From an uncultured Duncaniella sp. (lineage in GTDB: Bacteria > Bacteroidota > Bacteroidia > Bacteroidales > Muribaculaceae): 64,000 nucleotides of DNA. The translations under genes and the position numbers were made by a program. The stretch covers positions 150,442 to 214,441 of the forward strand of contig CAJUIX010000001.1 in the NCBI GenBank assembly GCA_910586665.1, written 5' to 3'. Positions 7,683-16,192 of this stretch are shown one piece after another (within the stretch, counting starts at the first letter, position 1; the number at the start of each line of letters is the position of its first letter). The notes beneath the pieces were generated by a model. That model saw nothing but the letters and a program-made list of their open reading frames with translations. It did no database searches and was not told the origin of the DNA.

Positions 7683-7788
7683 GCACGCTTCGTTTTTCCG
7701 TGCCGTTCCACTCCCCCACCCCACATCATCAATCATATCAGTGAGTTACGCGACCGACCGACATTCACACCGATGCTCGCTTCGTTTT
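7683..7788 (+). repeat. Pair of direct repeats near the phage end, candidate transposase sites
   Basis: GCACGCTTCGTTTT at 7683 and GCTCGCTTCGTTTT at 7775 differ at one base and are both followed by a TGCC after a few bases. They lie 92 bp apart, within 115 bp of the inferred terminus. Mu ends carry several transposase sites with a similar CGAAA-rich core. Assignment as MuA-type sites is inferred. Confidence 0.45.
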
Positions 7789-8081
7789 CATGCCCATATA
7801 AATTTGTTAATCTCCCTCAGGGCCATCGGGGGCACGGGGAGTTCGGGAAGAAGCTCGAGGAGACGACGCTCCATGCCTATGACTCTCAGGAGGGAGATGA
7901 AGTTGTTCATAGTCATATTCGGATTCTTACCCTGCTCGAAATGGCTGATGGTCGTGTAGCTGACGCCGGACTTTTCAGCAAGCTCCCGCTGACTCAGCCG
8001 AGAGGCGAGGCGATAGTCCTTCATCCGGGAGGCAAGAGTCTCGAGGATAGTCATATTTGTGATGTAGTTCCTGTCAATCAT
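7788..8081 (-). CDS. HipB-type XRE regulator, 3' end probably replaced by the prophage
   Basis: The 97-residue protein has a canonical XRE HTH (RMKDYRLASRLSQRELAEKS, then GVSYTTISHFEQGKNPNMT) followed by LLRVIGMERRLLELLPELPVPPM, the hallmark of HipB-like antitoxins that pair with HipA kinases. Such proteins usually continue with a Lys/Arg-rich tail. Here the frame instead ends in NKFIWA and stops inside the likely phage terminus. hipA normally follows hipB directly, so it would lie beyond the prophage, outside the window. The truncation is an inference from family knowledge. Confidence 0.6.
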   Translation of the reverse strand: MIDRNYITNMTILETLASRMKDYRLASRLSQRELAEKSGVSYTTISHFEQGKNPNMTMNNFISLLRVIGMERRLLELLPELPVPPMALREINKFIWA

Positions 8082-8085
8082 AGTT

Positions 8086-8135
8086 TAATATATTACTACT
8101 TGGCTGCAAATATAGCAATAAATATCCATATATTA
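8086..8135. promoter_or_regulatory. HipB-like regulator promoter with candidate operators
   Basis: On the minus strand TATATTTG (8107-8114) matches the -7 element for the regulator gene. The palindrome TAATATATTA at 8086-8095 and a near copy CATATATTA at about 8127-8135 flank it, fitting autoregulation as in hipBA operons. Binding is inferred. Confidence 0.4.
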
Positions 8136-8187
8136 CACCATAATTCGCGTTTTACTTTTTCGCACTATTTCGGGGTGCTGGGTGGAT

Positions 8188-8195
8188 TAACTTTG
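8188..8195 (+). promoter_or_regulatory. -7 element of the gene at 8218
   Basis: TAACTTTG, an exact Bacteroidota -7 match, lies 22 nt before the ATG at 8218 and predicts a 5' leader of about 17 nt. Confidence 0.5.
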
Positions 8196-8217
8196 TGGAA
8201 ATTTAATCCCAGAAATT

Positions 8218-8826
8218 ATGCAGAACAATAAAAAGGACATGAAAAGAGAAATGACAGCCATGAAAAGAGACAAAACCCACAACACAGATGCTTCAACGCC
8301 GACATTTCCAGTATCAAAGAAGTTTTTCAGCTACATCCGCGAGCGCATCGGTGATGCTTGCAAGGTGTATGCCGGCGGTCTCACAGGAGATGACAACACT
8401 CACGGCAGCGAGGATATTTTTGCAGCAAGCATGGCTGCTGTCGAGGCTTACATTTCCGAGGGACGGACGCCTGAAGAGGGCGCGCCGGCTCCCGTAAGGA
8501 TGATTTTAGCCCTGCTACGCCCCGAGATAGACCGTGCGGCCAAGCGCTCGGCCTCGGCACGTCTGCGCGCTGCCCGACGCAAAGCGGAGCGCGAGGCTGC
8601 CGCTGAAGAAGCTGCAACCGATAGGCCTGTCACCGAAAGACTTGCCGATGATGAGAATATTGCTGATGAGGAGGCTATCGAGGAAGCCTTGGTTGACGAG
8701 GCTGCGAAACAATTAGTATCCTCCCTGATGACCCGCAGCGTGCGTCGAAGGATGCTCCGCGAAGAGAAACGCAGGCAGAAGAAAGGCTCACATAATAAGA
8801 AAGGACACCCTTCCGCCAGACGATGA
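8218..8826 (+). CDS. Hypothetical charged helical protein, 202 aa
   Basis: I do not recognise this protein. Residues 35-95 look folded (SKKFFSYIRERIGDACKVYA and then AASMAAVEAYISEGRTPEEG). Residues 105-140 are an Ala/Arg/Glu-rich helix likely to form a coiled coil, residues 140-165 are acidic, and the C-terminus is strongly basic (RRRMLREEKRRQKKG). It lies between the HipB-like gene and pfp under its own promoter. The basic tail could contact nucleic acid. It ends in an imperfect hairpin shared with convergent pfp. Confidence 0.6.
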   Translation: MQNNKKDMKREMTAMKRDKTHNTDASTPTFPVSKKFFSYIRERIGDACKVYAGGLTGDDNTHGSEDIFAASMAAVEAYISEGRTPEEGAPAPVRMILALLRPEIDRAAKRSASARLRAARRKAEREAAAEEAATDRPVTERLADDENIADEEAIEEALVDEAAKQLVSSLMTRSVRRRMLREEKRRQKKGSHNKKGHPSARR

Positions 8827-8841
8827 CGCGGAAAGATGTCC
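8803..8841. terminator. Imperfect hairpin between convergent genes
   Basis: Arms at 8803-8816 and 8828-8841 pair over 14 positions with two mismatches, and the stop codon of the upstream gene lies in the loop. No clear T-run follows on either strand, so termination efficiency is uncertain. Confidence 0.35.
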
Positions 8842-8868
8842 TCAATGGGAATATGAAATAATATCCTA

Positions 8869-10524
8869 TTAATATTTGCGGCGTTTCTGCTCGTAGACGA
8901 GAGTGAGCGAGGGCTGGTCGCACACCTCGGTCGGGCCGAAGTACTGAATCGGGCCGGGATAGGTGTAGCAGGTGTTGCGCTTCCACTCGTCGCGCTGCTT
9001 TGCAAACTTGAGGAAGGGTGCGCCGTCAAGCTCTACGAGAGCCTTGCGAATCACGGGCTTCATCTCGCCGTGGCGACGCTCCATGTTCATCATCATAGTG
9101 ATAGGTATACCGCCGGCAACCCAGTTGACGGGCGCGAAGGTAAGGTTGCGGAGGCTCGACATATAGCCTGTCTTGCCGGCTGCGATGAGCGATGCGGCGG
9201 TGTAGCCGAGAGCGTAGCAGTAGTTGGCGTCGAAGTTCGAGGGATCGGCGCAGCGGCCTTCGTAGCCGAAGAAGTGGTGCATGGTCGAGTACTTGCCACA
9301 GTATTTGCCTTCGGCGGCGAGCTGCTCGAGTCGCTTGCCGACCATTTCTGAGAGAAGCTTCTCAGTCTCGATGAGCGAGACCTGCACGTTGCCGTGGGGG
9401 TCGCGGTCGAGGGTAAGCTGGCGAGCCACACCTGCGGGAAGCGACTCATAGGTCCTGGCATTAGCCTCGCTGAGCTGCGAGATCACCCATGCGCGCTGCT
9501 CCTCGGGAGCCACGGTTGCAAACTCGTCGGCCTTGGCGGCAAGGAGGTCATTGAGCTCGGAGATAAGAGCCTTGACAGCGGGGATGAACTCGATGAGACC
9601 CTCGGGGATGAGGACCACGCCGTAGTTATTGCCGTCGGCGGCACGGAGAGCCACTGCGTCGGCGATTTCATTGACCACGTCGGCGAGGGTGAGGTTCTTG
9701 GCCTCTACCTCCTCGGAGATGATGCAGATGTTGGGCTGGCACTGGAGGGCACATTCGAGAGCGATGTGTGAGGCCGAGCGGCCCATGAGCTTGATGAAGT
9801 GCCAGTATTTCTTGGAAGAGTTGCAGTCGCGCTGGATGTTGCCGATGACCTCGGAGTAAACCTTGGTGGCGGTGTCGAAACCGAAGGAGGTCTCAATCAC
9901 GTTGTTCTTGAGGTCGCCGTCGATAGTCTTGGGCACACCGATCACCTGCACGCCGGCACCGATTTCCTTATAATATTCGGCGAGGATGGCGGCATTGGTG
10001 TTGGAGTCGTCGCCGCCGATGATTACGAGCGCCTTGATGTCGAGCTCGCGGAGGATTTCAAGACCCTTGTCGAACTGCTCCTTGGTCTCGAGCTTGGTGC
10101 GGCCCGAACCGATGATGTCGAAACCGCCGGTGTTGCGATACTCGTCGATGATTTCTGAGGTGAGTTCTTTATAATTGTGGTCGACAAGACCGCCGGGGCC
10201 CATGAGGAAGCCATAGAGACGGCTCTTGCGATTGATTTTCTTGATGCCGTCGAAAAGACCGCTGATGACATTGTGGCCGCCGGGGGCCTGGCCGCCTGAA
10301 AGAATCACACCGACATTGATAGGCTGGGCTGACTCACTCTCGGGAGCCTTTTCAAAACGGAGTTCGGGAAGACCGTAGGTGTTGGGGAACAGATTACGGA
10401 TATCATCCTGGTTGTCGGCCGACTGGGTGGGCTGACCTTCTACAACTTTCACACCACCTGTAAGCACGATGGGAAGTTGGGGCTTGTAAGCCGCGCGGGC
10501 TTGCTGCAAAGCACTTTTTTTCAT
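8869..10524 (-). CDS. pfp: Diphosphate-fructose-6-phosphate 1-phosphotransferase (PPi-PFK)
   Basis: The 551-residue enzyme phosphorylates fructose 6-phosphate with pyrophosphate, a reversible glycolytic step typical of Bacteroidales. It shows GGQAPGGHN, the nucleotide/PPi-loop motif IGGDDSNTNA with the Asp that favours PPi over ATP, and the catalytic VPKTIDGDLKN. Length fits the long plant/Bacteroidota PFP clade. I choose the ATG at 10522-10524 (MKKSALQQARAAYKPQLPIV); the extra upstream codons resemble leader sequence. A possible -7 element (GAACTTTG) lies on the minus strand at about 10613-10620. It is transcribed alone. Confidence 0.93.
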   Translation of the reverse strand: MKKSALQQARAAYKPQLPIVLTGGVKVVEGQPTQSADNQDDIRNLFPNTYGLPELRFEKAPESESAQPINVGVILSGGQAPGGHNVISGLFDGIKKINRKSRLYGFLMGPGGLVDHNYKELTSEIIDEYRNTGGFDIIGSGRTKLETKEQFDKGLEILRELDIKALVIIGGDDSNTNAAILAEYYKEIGAGVQVIGVPKTIDGDLKNNVIETSFGFDTATKVYSEVIGNIQRDCNSSKKYWHFIKLMGRSASHIALECALQCQPNICIISEEVEAKNLTLADVVNEIADAVALRAADGNNYGVVLIPEGLIEFIPAVKALISELNDLLAAKADEFATVAPEEQRAWVISQLSEANARTYESLPAGVARQLTLDRDPHGNVQVSLIETEKLLSEMVGKRLEQLAAEGKYCGKYSTMHHFFGYEGRCADPSNFDANYCYALGYTAASLIAAGKTGYMSSLRNLTFAPVNWVAGGIPITMMMNMERRHGEMKPVIRKALVELDGAPFLKFAKQRDEWKRNTCYTYPGPIQYFGPTEVCDQPSLTLVYEQKRRKY

Positions 10525-11109
10525 TTGTGTTCTATATAGAGTTACTTTAATGTCAACGAATGATTGGAGAGACAAATGATTATAAAAGCCTTATCATAGA
10601 CATTCACACTTGCAAAGTTCGCAATAATTTCGCAAAAAATCAATAGTGAGTCCTAATCAAAATTCCACTTATTTTGGCAGTAAGCGCCGCGGCGTTAAAA
10701 TATGCAAAATATTGTAAATTGCACATATCCCGGCAAAGCGCGCAATCGGCTGTAAAAATTAGCGTTTACGCCGCCGTTTTCAAAATCAAATTTAACATTT
10801 GTCTTTGCAGACTCGCCTTTTGTCGCCATATCAGCGACAGATTGGCCGCAGAATAGGGATGAAAATAGTTAACTAATGTCAAATTTTGTATTTTTACAAC
10901 CATTTAGAGCCTAAAATTTTAACACTCGCAAAATAAGTGCTAAATTCTGTTACATTCCCCTACAGAATCTTTAATAGCGCCCAACAGCCCAATCATCAAC
11001 CGATTGCGATTTTGAGCGTAGAGATATTATGAGTAACTTTGCAATGTGAAAACAAATATAGACCACCGTTTCACAGCTTTAAGAAATTAAGAATCATCAA
11101 CAGACACCA
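10525..11109. other. 585-bp intergenic region between divergent pfp and nlpC genes
   Basis: I see no gene here; the short open frame at 10674-10856 has no supporting features. The left part holds the pfp promoter region and the right part the strong promoter at 11011-11041. The middle is AT-rich with a CGCCGCGGCG palindrome near 10685. Confidence 0.5.
11011..11041 (+). promoter_or_regulatory. Strong Bacteroidota promoter for the NlpC/P60 gene
   Basis: TTTG at 11011-11014 and TAACTTTG at 11034-11041 are separated by 19 nt, a full consensus match. The predicted leader to the ATG at 11110 is about 63 nt. Confidence 0.7.
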
Positions 11110-11727
11110 ATGAATAAAATCATCGCGACTATAGCACTGCTCATGGGAATAGGCTCGGCTGCCGGAGTGCAGGCAGAGAACCCTACCCCGTTCAAGCTCC
11201 CAACAGCCCACAACGCAGCGCTCGAAGCAGCCGCCTCGCTCCAGCAGAACGAAGAGATTGACGCCGTGCGCCTCTTCAGCCCCTTCGCTGCCGAGGATGT
11301 CAACACTATCGCCGAGGACAACAGCGAGCTTATCGGCCAGCTCAAGGAATATGCCGCCAAGTATATCGGCACCCGCTACCGCCGCGGAAGCGCCAGCCCC
11401 AAAGGCTTTGACTGCTCCGGCTTCATTGGTTTCATCTTCAAGAAATTCGGCTTCAACCTCAGCCGCTCGTCGAGCGCACAGTATAACGAGGGTGAGAAGG
11501 TGGCTCCCGGCGACCTTCGTCCTGGCGACCTCATGTTCTTTTCGGGACGTGCCGGTGGCCGCAGCCGCGTAGGCCACGTCGCAATGGTTGTCGACGTCAA
11601 CCCCGACGGTTCATGCACCTTCATCCACGCTTCGACCTCGAAAGGCGTGACCTACCAGAAATTTCCCGACGGAGGCTACTACTCCAAACGTTACATAGGT
11701 GCCAAACGCATCATCACCTTATCTTAA
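11110..11727 (+). CDS. Secreted NlpC/P60 (C40) peptidoglycan endopeptidase
   Basis: The 205-residue protein has a Sec signal peptide (residues 1-22, ending GVQA) and an NlpC/P60 domain at about 75-200. The catalytic cysteine is Cys102 in FDCSGF, with His156 in GHVAM and His173 in FIHAS completing the triad. The family cleaves gamma-D-Glu-diamino acid bonds in peptidoglycan stem peptides in the periplasm. Residues 23-70 are a linker. It is monocistronic between a consensus promoter and a strong bidirectional terminator. Confidence 0.9.
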   Translation: MNKIIATIALLMGIGSAAGVQAENPTPFKLPTAHNAALEAAASLQQNEEIDAVRLFSPFAAEDVNTIAEDNSELIGQLKEYAAKYIGTRYRRGSASPKGFDCSGFIGFIFKKFGFNLSRSSSAQYNEGEKVAPGDLRPGDLMFFSGRAGGRSRVGHVAMVVDVNPDGSCTFIHASTSKGVTYQKFPDGGYYSKRYIGAKRIITLS

Positions 11728-11763
11728 TTCAAATTTTCAGACATCAGACATAGATAGAAAGGA

Positions 11764-11800
11764 AAAAACTCACGCCACCGCGACGGTGGCGTGAGTTTTT
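11764..11800. terminator. Bidirectional rho-independent terminator
   Basis: Arms at 11764-11780 and 11784-11800 form a perfect 17-bp stem including an A-run and T-run, with loop CGA. It serves both the NlpC/P60 gene (plus strand) and the convergent DUF1015 gene (minus strand). Confidence 0.9.
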
Positions 11801-11828
11801 AATTTATGCTTGCCGGCAGACTGCCTGT

Positions 11829-13073
11829 TTAGTCAAGACGGTGAATCACGAGGCCTGAGCGGAGCTTAGGCTCGAACCATGTAGTCTTCGGGGGCATGAT
11901 GTTGCCGGTGTCGGCAATATCCATGAGCTGCTTCATCGACACGGGGTAGAGCGCGAGGGCCATAGCCATTTCGCCCGAGTCGACACGGCGCTTCAGCTCG
12001 CCGAGGCCGCGGATGCCGCCGACGAAGTCGATGCGCTTGTCGCTGCGAAGGTCGGTGATGCCGAGGATGTCGCGCAGGATGAGGTCGCTGGAGATTGTCA
12101 CGTCGAGCACGCCTATCGGGTCATTGTCATTATAAGTGCCGGGCTTGGCTGTGAGCGAGTACCATTTGCCTCCGAGATAGAGGGAGAAGTTGTGGAGCGC
12201 TGCGGGACGGTATTCCTCGGCGCCCATTTCCTTGACTTCGAAGTTTTCGGCTATGCGGGCGAGGAATTCCCCGGGCGTGAGGCCGTTGAGGTCCTTGACC
12301 ACGCGGTTGTAGTCGATAATGTTGAGATGCGACGCGGGGAAAGCCACGGCGAGGAAGTAGTTATACTCCTCGTTGCCGGTGTGAGAGGGATTGGCCTGGG
12401 CCTTTTCGTGGCCGACGAGGGCTGCGGCGGCCGAGCGGTGGTGTCCGTCGGCGATGTAGAGATAGGGTATCTTGGCGAACTCCTCGGTGATAGTCTCAAT
12501 CATCTTGTCGTCGTCGACAACCCAGAAATGGTGGCCGAAGCCGTCGGGGGCGGTGAAGTCATACTCCGGCTCGCCGGCAGTGACGCTGTCGATGACCGCC
12601 TGGAGGGCGTCGTTGTCAGGGAAGGCGAAGAAGACCGGCTCGATGTTGGCATTGTTGATGCGGACGTGCTTCATGCGGTCCTCCTCCTTGTCGCGGCGGG
12701 TAAGCTCGTGCTTCTTGATACGTCCCTCCATGTAGTCGGCGACGTTGGCGGCGATGACGATGCCATACTGCGTGCGCCCGTTCATGGTCTGGGCGTAGAT
12801 GTAGTAGCGCTCCTTGTCGTCCTGCACAAGCCAGCCCTTGTCACAGAAGGCGTTGAAATTCTCGACGGCCTTACCGTAGACCTTGGGGTCGTGCTCGTCG
12901 GTGCCGGGTTCGAAATCAATCTCCGGCTTGATGATGTGGTAGAGCGAGCGGGGATTTCCCTCGGCCTCGCGACGGGCCTCGTCGGAATTAAGCACATCGT
13001 AGGGGCGCGATGCCACCTGGGTGACCATCTCGCGCGGCGGGCGGATGCCTTTGAAGGGTTTAACTTTTGTCAT
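11829..13073 (-). CDS. DUF1015 family protein
   Basis: The 414-residue protein begins MTKVKPFKGIRPPREMVTQV and contains ASRPYDVL and IADGHHRSAAAALV (about residue 205), both signatures of DUF1015. This soluble family is widespread, with no settled biochemical role. In Bacteroidota it is often found near the serine biosynthesis genes serA and serC, but those genes are not present here. It lies 59 bp downstream of purA on the same strand and could share its transcript. Confidence 0.85.
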   Translation of the reverse strand: MTKVKPFKGIRPPREMVTQVASRPYDVLNSDEARREAEGNPRSLYHIIKPEIDFEPGTDEHDPKVYGKAVENFNAFCDKGWLVQDDKERYYIYAQTMNGRTQYGIVIAANVADYMEGRIKKHELTRRDKEEDRMKHVRINNANIEPVFFAFPDNDALQAVIDSVTAGEPEYDFTAPDGFGHHFWVVDDDKMIETITEEFAKIPYLYIADGHHRSAAAALVGHEKAQANPSHTGNEEYNYFLAVAFPASHLNIIDYNRVVKDLNGLTPGEFLARIAENFEVKEMGAEEYRPAALHNFSLYLGGKWYSLTAKPGTYNDNDPIGVLDVTISSDLILRDILGITDLRSDKRIDFVGGIRGLGELKRRVDSGEMAMALALYPVSMKQLMDIADTGNIMPPKTTWFEPKLRSGLVIHRLD

Positions 13074-13132
13074 GGTTTCAGAGGTTAACTTAGATCGGTA
13101 TTGGAGATTTTGGTATGGATGACGAGATTTTA

Positions 13133-14398
13133 TTAGTTGCGGATGATGGTCTGCTTGCGGTCCGGGCCGATAGACACGATTGTAATCGGGGTCTGCAACT
13201 CCTTCTCGAGGAAGGCGATGTAGTCCTTGAACTGCTGCGGGAACTCATCCTCGCTCTGCATCTTGGTCATGTCGGTCTTCCAGCCGGGGAGGGCGACATA
13301 GACCGGCTCGATGTCCTCCTCAATCGAGAAGGGGAACTGGCGGGTCTCGACGCCCTTGATTTTGTAGGCTACGCAGGCCTTGATTTCGTCGAAGTCGTCG
13401 AGGACGTCGCTCTTCATCATGATGAGCTGGGTGACGCCGTTGAGCATGATAGCGTAGCGGAGGGCCACGAGGTCAATCCATCCGCAGCGGCGCTCACGGC
13501 CTGTGACAGCGCCATATTCATGGCCGAGATCACGGATGCGCTTGCCGGTGGCGTCGAAAAGCTCTGTCGGGAATGGGCCGCTGCCCACGCGGGTACAGTA
13601 GGCCTTGAAGATACCGAAGACCTCCCCTATCTTGTTGGGAGCCACACCGAGGCCTGAGCATGCGCCGGCGCTGATGGTGTTGGAGGAGGTGACGAAGGGG
13701 TAGGAACCGAAGTCGATGTCGAGCAGTGTTCCCTGCGCGCCCTCGCAGAGCACGCTCTTGCCCTCGCTCAGGAGCTGGTTGATGAGGAACTCGGAGTCGA
13801 CAATGCCGAAGCCTTTGAGATAGACGATTGCGTCCATCCACTTCTCCTCGAGCTCGTCGAGATTGTCGGGGTCAGAGCCGAGTGCGGCGAGCTGGGCGAG
13901 GTGGCGCTGGCGGAGCGCGGAGTATTTTTCCTTGAAGTTATGGAAGACATCGCCGAGGCGCAGGCCGTTGCGCGAAATCTTGTCGGTATATGTCGGGCCG
14001 ATGCCCTTGCCGGTGGTGCCGATTTTCTTGCCACCCTTAGCCTTCTCGTTGGCTGCGTCGAGCAGGCGGTGTGTCGGAGTGATGAGGTGGACTTTCTTTG
14101 AAATCTTCAGAATCGAGCGGAGGTCGACGCCGCTCTTCTCAAGTTCCTCGGCCTCCTGCTTGAAGAGGACGGGGTCGAGGACGACGCCGTTGCCGATAAT
14201 GTTGATCTGGCCATGCTGGAAAATGCCCGAGGGAATTGAGCGGAGGACATATTTCTTGCCTTCGAACTCCAGAGTGTGACCGGCGTTGGGACCACCCTGG
14301 AAACGCGCCACGGCGTCGTAGCGTGGCGTCAGGACGTCAACAACCTTACCTTTTCCTTCGTCTCCCCACTGGAGGCCGAGAAGCACATCTACTTTCAT
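13133..14398 (-). CDS. purA: Adenylosuccinate synthetase
   Basis: The 421-residue enzyme makes adenylosuccinate from IMP, aspartate and GTP, the first committed step to AMP. It shows the N-terminal GTP-binding loop LGLQWGDEGKGKVVD with the catalytic Asp13, the IMP-site segment GKGIGPTYTDKISRNGLRLG and the C-terminal SIGPDRKQTI. Length is normal. It follows the Fur-family gene by 42 bp on the same strand. Confidence 0.95.
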   Translation of the reverse strand: MKVDVLLGLQWGDEGKGKVVDVLTPRYDAVARFQGGPNAGHTLEFEGKKYVLRSIPSGIFQHGQINIIGNGVVLDPVLFKQEAEELEKSGVDLRSILKISKKVHLITPTHRLLDAANEKAKGGKKIGTTGKGIGPTYTDKISRNGLRLGDVFHNFKEKYSALRQRHLAQLAALGSDPDNLDELEEKWMDAIVYLKGFGIVDSEFLINQLLSEGKSVLCEGAQGTLLDIDFGSYPFVTSSNTISAGACSGLGVAPNKIGEVFGIFKAYCTRVGSGPFPTELFDATGKRIRDLGHEYGAVTGRERRCGWIDLVALRYAIMLNGVTQLIMMKSDVLDDFDEIKACVAYKIKGVETRQFPFSIEEDIEPVYVALPGWKTDMTKMQSEDEFPQQFKDYIAFLEKELQTPITIVSIGPDRKQTIIRN

Positions 14399-14440
14399 GT
14401 TGCAGTGATATCTAAGAGTTTATTATTGTGTAATGTTATT

Positions 14441-14929
14441 CTATTTCTTCTGACTTGGCTGTGTCATATCCTTTCTGACCCGGCCTCCGCCGCGGCAGCG
14501 CGAGCAGAGCCCGTGGATGTAGAGGTCGAAACCACTGGCGACAAACGACGGATAGCGCCTGAGCTTCAATATCCTAAGCAGCTCGGCATCCTTGACCTCG
14601 CGCCGGCGCCCGCAGCGGGTGCAGCACAAGATTATGTGCTCGTCGACACGCGAGGCGCACTCATAGACCTCTGCCCCGTGCTCGCCGGGACGCCTGCGCA
14701 CCACCCCTGCGGCCTCGAAGAGGCGGAGGGTGTTGTAGACCGTCCCCTGGCTGAGGCGGAAGTCGGAGTCCGCGAGAGCCAGCATCAGTTCCGCAGGGGA
14801 GAAACATCCCTTCATGGCTGTCACCTTCTCGAGAAGCACCATGCGCTCCGATGTGCAACGCAAGTGATTCTGAGACAGATAGTGGAGCAGACGGTCAGCA
14901 GCGTCGGTTTTTCGCTTTTCCTCGTTCAT
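14441..14929 (-). CDS. Fur-family metal-dependent transcriptional regulator
   Basis: The 162-residue protein has the Fur winged helix (CTSERMVLLEKVTAMKGCFS, then LSQGTVYNTLRLFEAAGVVR), and a C-terminal dimerisation domain with DEHIILCCTRCGRRREV and HGLCSRC, two CxxC pairs that bind structural zinc. The subclass (Fur, Zur or PerR) cannot be read safely. I use the ATG at 14927-14929; a TTG lies one codon upstream. A perfect -7 element TAATTTTG (minus strand, 14937-14944) places the transcript start almost on the ATG. Confidence 0.85.
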   Translation of the reverse strand: MNEEKRKTDAADRLLHYLSQNHLRCTSERMVLLEKVTAMKGCFSPAELMLALADSDFRLSQGTVYNTLRLFEAAGVVRRRPGEHGAEVYECASRVDEHIILCCTRCGRRREVKDAELLRILKLRRYPSFVASGFDLYIHGLCSRCRGGGRVRKDMTQPSQKK

Positions 14930-15069
14930 CAAGGGACAAAATTACAATTCAAAGCCCTAATATCCAAATTTTCAAGCAAGGAAAATTCACACTTCTAACC
15001 TCAAACAGCCTAAACAATTCCATCCGAAATATTTGATTCTAAGTTTTAAGACTGTGGCCGAAGGCTTTC

Positions 15070-16104
15070 TCAGCCTATGTAGCCGCGGGCTGTGAGAATG
15101 TGATAGACGAGGTCTTTGAGGAGGGCATATTCGTTCTGGCGCGAGCCTATGCCCTTGCTGCGGGTGTCGAATTCGCGTATGGCGGATATTATCTCTATGG
15201 TCTGGCGGACGTTGTAGTTGCGCGCGGCCAGCTCGTAGCCTTTAAGAGCCCAGGGGGAGCGCAGGCCAAGGGCGTCCATGTAGCCGCTCGGCGACTTATC
15301 GCGCGTGTAGTGGTAGATGAGCAGGTTGGAAAACTGGTTGAAGAGTGATGAGACGGTCATCACCGTCGGGTTATTTTTCGGATTATCGGTGAAGTAAGCG
15401 ACTATAGCGAAGGCCTTGGCAGCGTTGCGGCTGTTGATAGCGTCGATAAGCTCGAAGTTGTTATAGTCCTTTGAGATGCCGATGTTGCGCTCGATGGCCT
15501 CCGGCGTAATCATGGCTCCGGGGCCGAGAATGAGGGCGAGCTTCCCGATTTCGTTGTAGAGGCGCGAGAGATCGACCCCGATGTAGTCGCGGAGCATGGA
15601 CAGCGCCTTAGCGTCGACATTGAGCTTCTTCTCCTTGATGAGGTCGGATATGACGGGGAGGACATTGCGCTCGCTGAGGCGCTTCGATTCAAAAATGACA
15701 CCGTTCTTCTTCACGGCTGCGAGGAGCTCCTTCCCCTTGGCCTGGGCGCCTCGGCAGGATATGACCAGCACAGTCGTCGGGTTGGGCTTGGCGACGTAGG
15801 AATGGAGCTTGTTGAGCTGGTCGGCGCGTATGGCCTGCGCCTCCTTGACAATCACCACCTGGCGCTCGGCCATCATCGGATAGCGGTGGCAGACATCCAT
15901 GACCGTTTCGACACCCGATTCGGGGGCATAGAGGACATAGAGGTTGAAGTCGCGCTCCTCCTCGGGGACGAGGTTCTCGAAATCCCTGACAAGCTCGTCG
16001 ATATAGTAGCCCTCCTCGCCGTGGAGGAGGTAGACCGGCGCAAGGTTGGACTTGGCTGCCAACTGGCGCCTCAGTTCTGAAAATGTCGGGGTTGAAGAAG
16101 CCAT
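15070..16104 (-). CDS. holA: DNA polymerase III subunit delta
   Basis: The 344-residue protein starts MASSTPTFSELRRQLAAKSN and carries PVYLLHGEEGYYIDELVRDF, the degenerate P-loop region of HolA. The AAA-like domain continues with VVIVKEAQAI and TTVLVISCRG, and the C-terminal collar domain includes FELIDAINSRNAAKAFAIVA. Delta opens the beta clamp within the clamp loader. It is divergent from the HsdR-N gene, and in Bacteroidota these two are often neighbours. Confidence 0.93.
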   Translation of the reverse strand: MASSTPTFSELRRQLAAKSNLAPVYLLHGEEGYYIDELVRDFENLVPEEERDFNLYVLYAPESGVETVMDVCHRYPMMAERQVVIVKEAQAIRADQLNKLHSYVAKPNPTTVLVISCRGAQAKGKELLAAVKKNGVIFESKRLSERNVLPVISDLIKEKKLNVDAKALSMLRDYIGVDLSRLYNEIGKLALILGPGAMITPEAIERNIGISKDYNNFELIDAINSRNAAKAFAIVAYFTDNPKNNPTVMTVSSLFNQFSNLLIYHYTRDKSPSGYMDALGLRSPWALKGYELAARNYNVRQTIEIISAIREFDTRSKGIGSRQNEYALLKDLVYHILTARGYIG

Positions 16105-16192
16105 TTTTAGGGTGATAGTTGATTAAGAGGGTGTAAATTTACACAAATTTGACGAAAATCACTAATTTTGTCCTAAAATCAGAACAGCAGAA

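Larger units (their letters stand above)
6980..7787. other. Gene-free phage left-end tract (repeat-rich)
   Basis: I see no convincing gene in these 808 bp. The tract holds a weak hairpin after the repressor (7020-7050), TTAAAGGGGG repeated at 7131 and 7152, a 12-bp tandem repeat at 7237-7267, phased TTAAA and AATTCAA repeats at 7587-7676, and the two GCWCGCTTCGTTTT repeats near the end. Open frames here have poor composition. The tract most likely holds transposase-binding and end-architecture DNA. Confidence 0.5.
1..7796. mobile_element. Mu-like transposable prophage, early (left) end, partial
   Basis: The block holds a MuA-type DDE transposase, a MuB-type ATPase, a GemA-like protein, a DUF3164 protein and a divergent XRE repressor, the early-gene set of Mu-like phages. 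Genes run on the minus strand away from the repressor, so the phage left end lies to the right of the repressor and the late genes lie beyond position 1. The right boundary is inferred at about 7790 or 7796. There the plus strand has CA dinucleotides (5'-TG on the phage strand, the Mu-type terminus) just after two transposase-site-like repeats, and a host HipB-like reading frame loses its expected tail. The exact end is not proven. Confidence 0.85.

Noticed and set aside
8218..8826. Membership of the charged 202-residue gene in the prophage
   Set aside because: It lies on the host side of the HipB-like gene, beyond the inferred phage terminus, with a host-type promoter.
8448..9029. 193-residue minus-strand frame
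   Set aside because: It crosses two convergent genes and is Ser/Ala/Arg-rich; a shadow of the gene at 8218.
12192..13088. 298-residue open frame on the plus strand
   Set aside because: Antisense to the DUF1015 gene, Val/Gly/Asp-rich mirror composition and no domain; a shadow of GC-rich coding.
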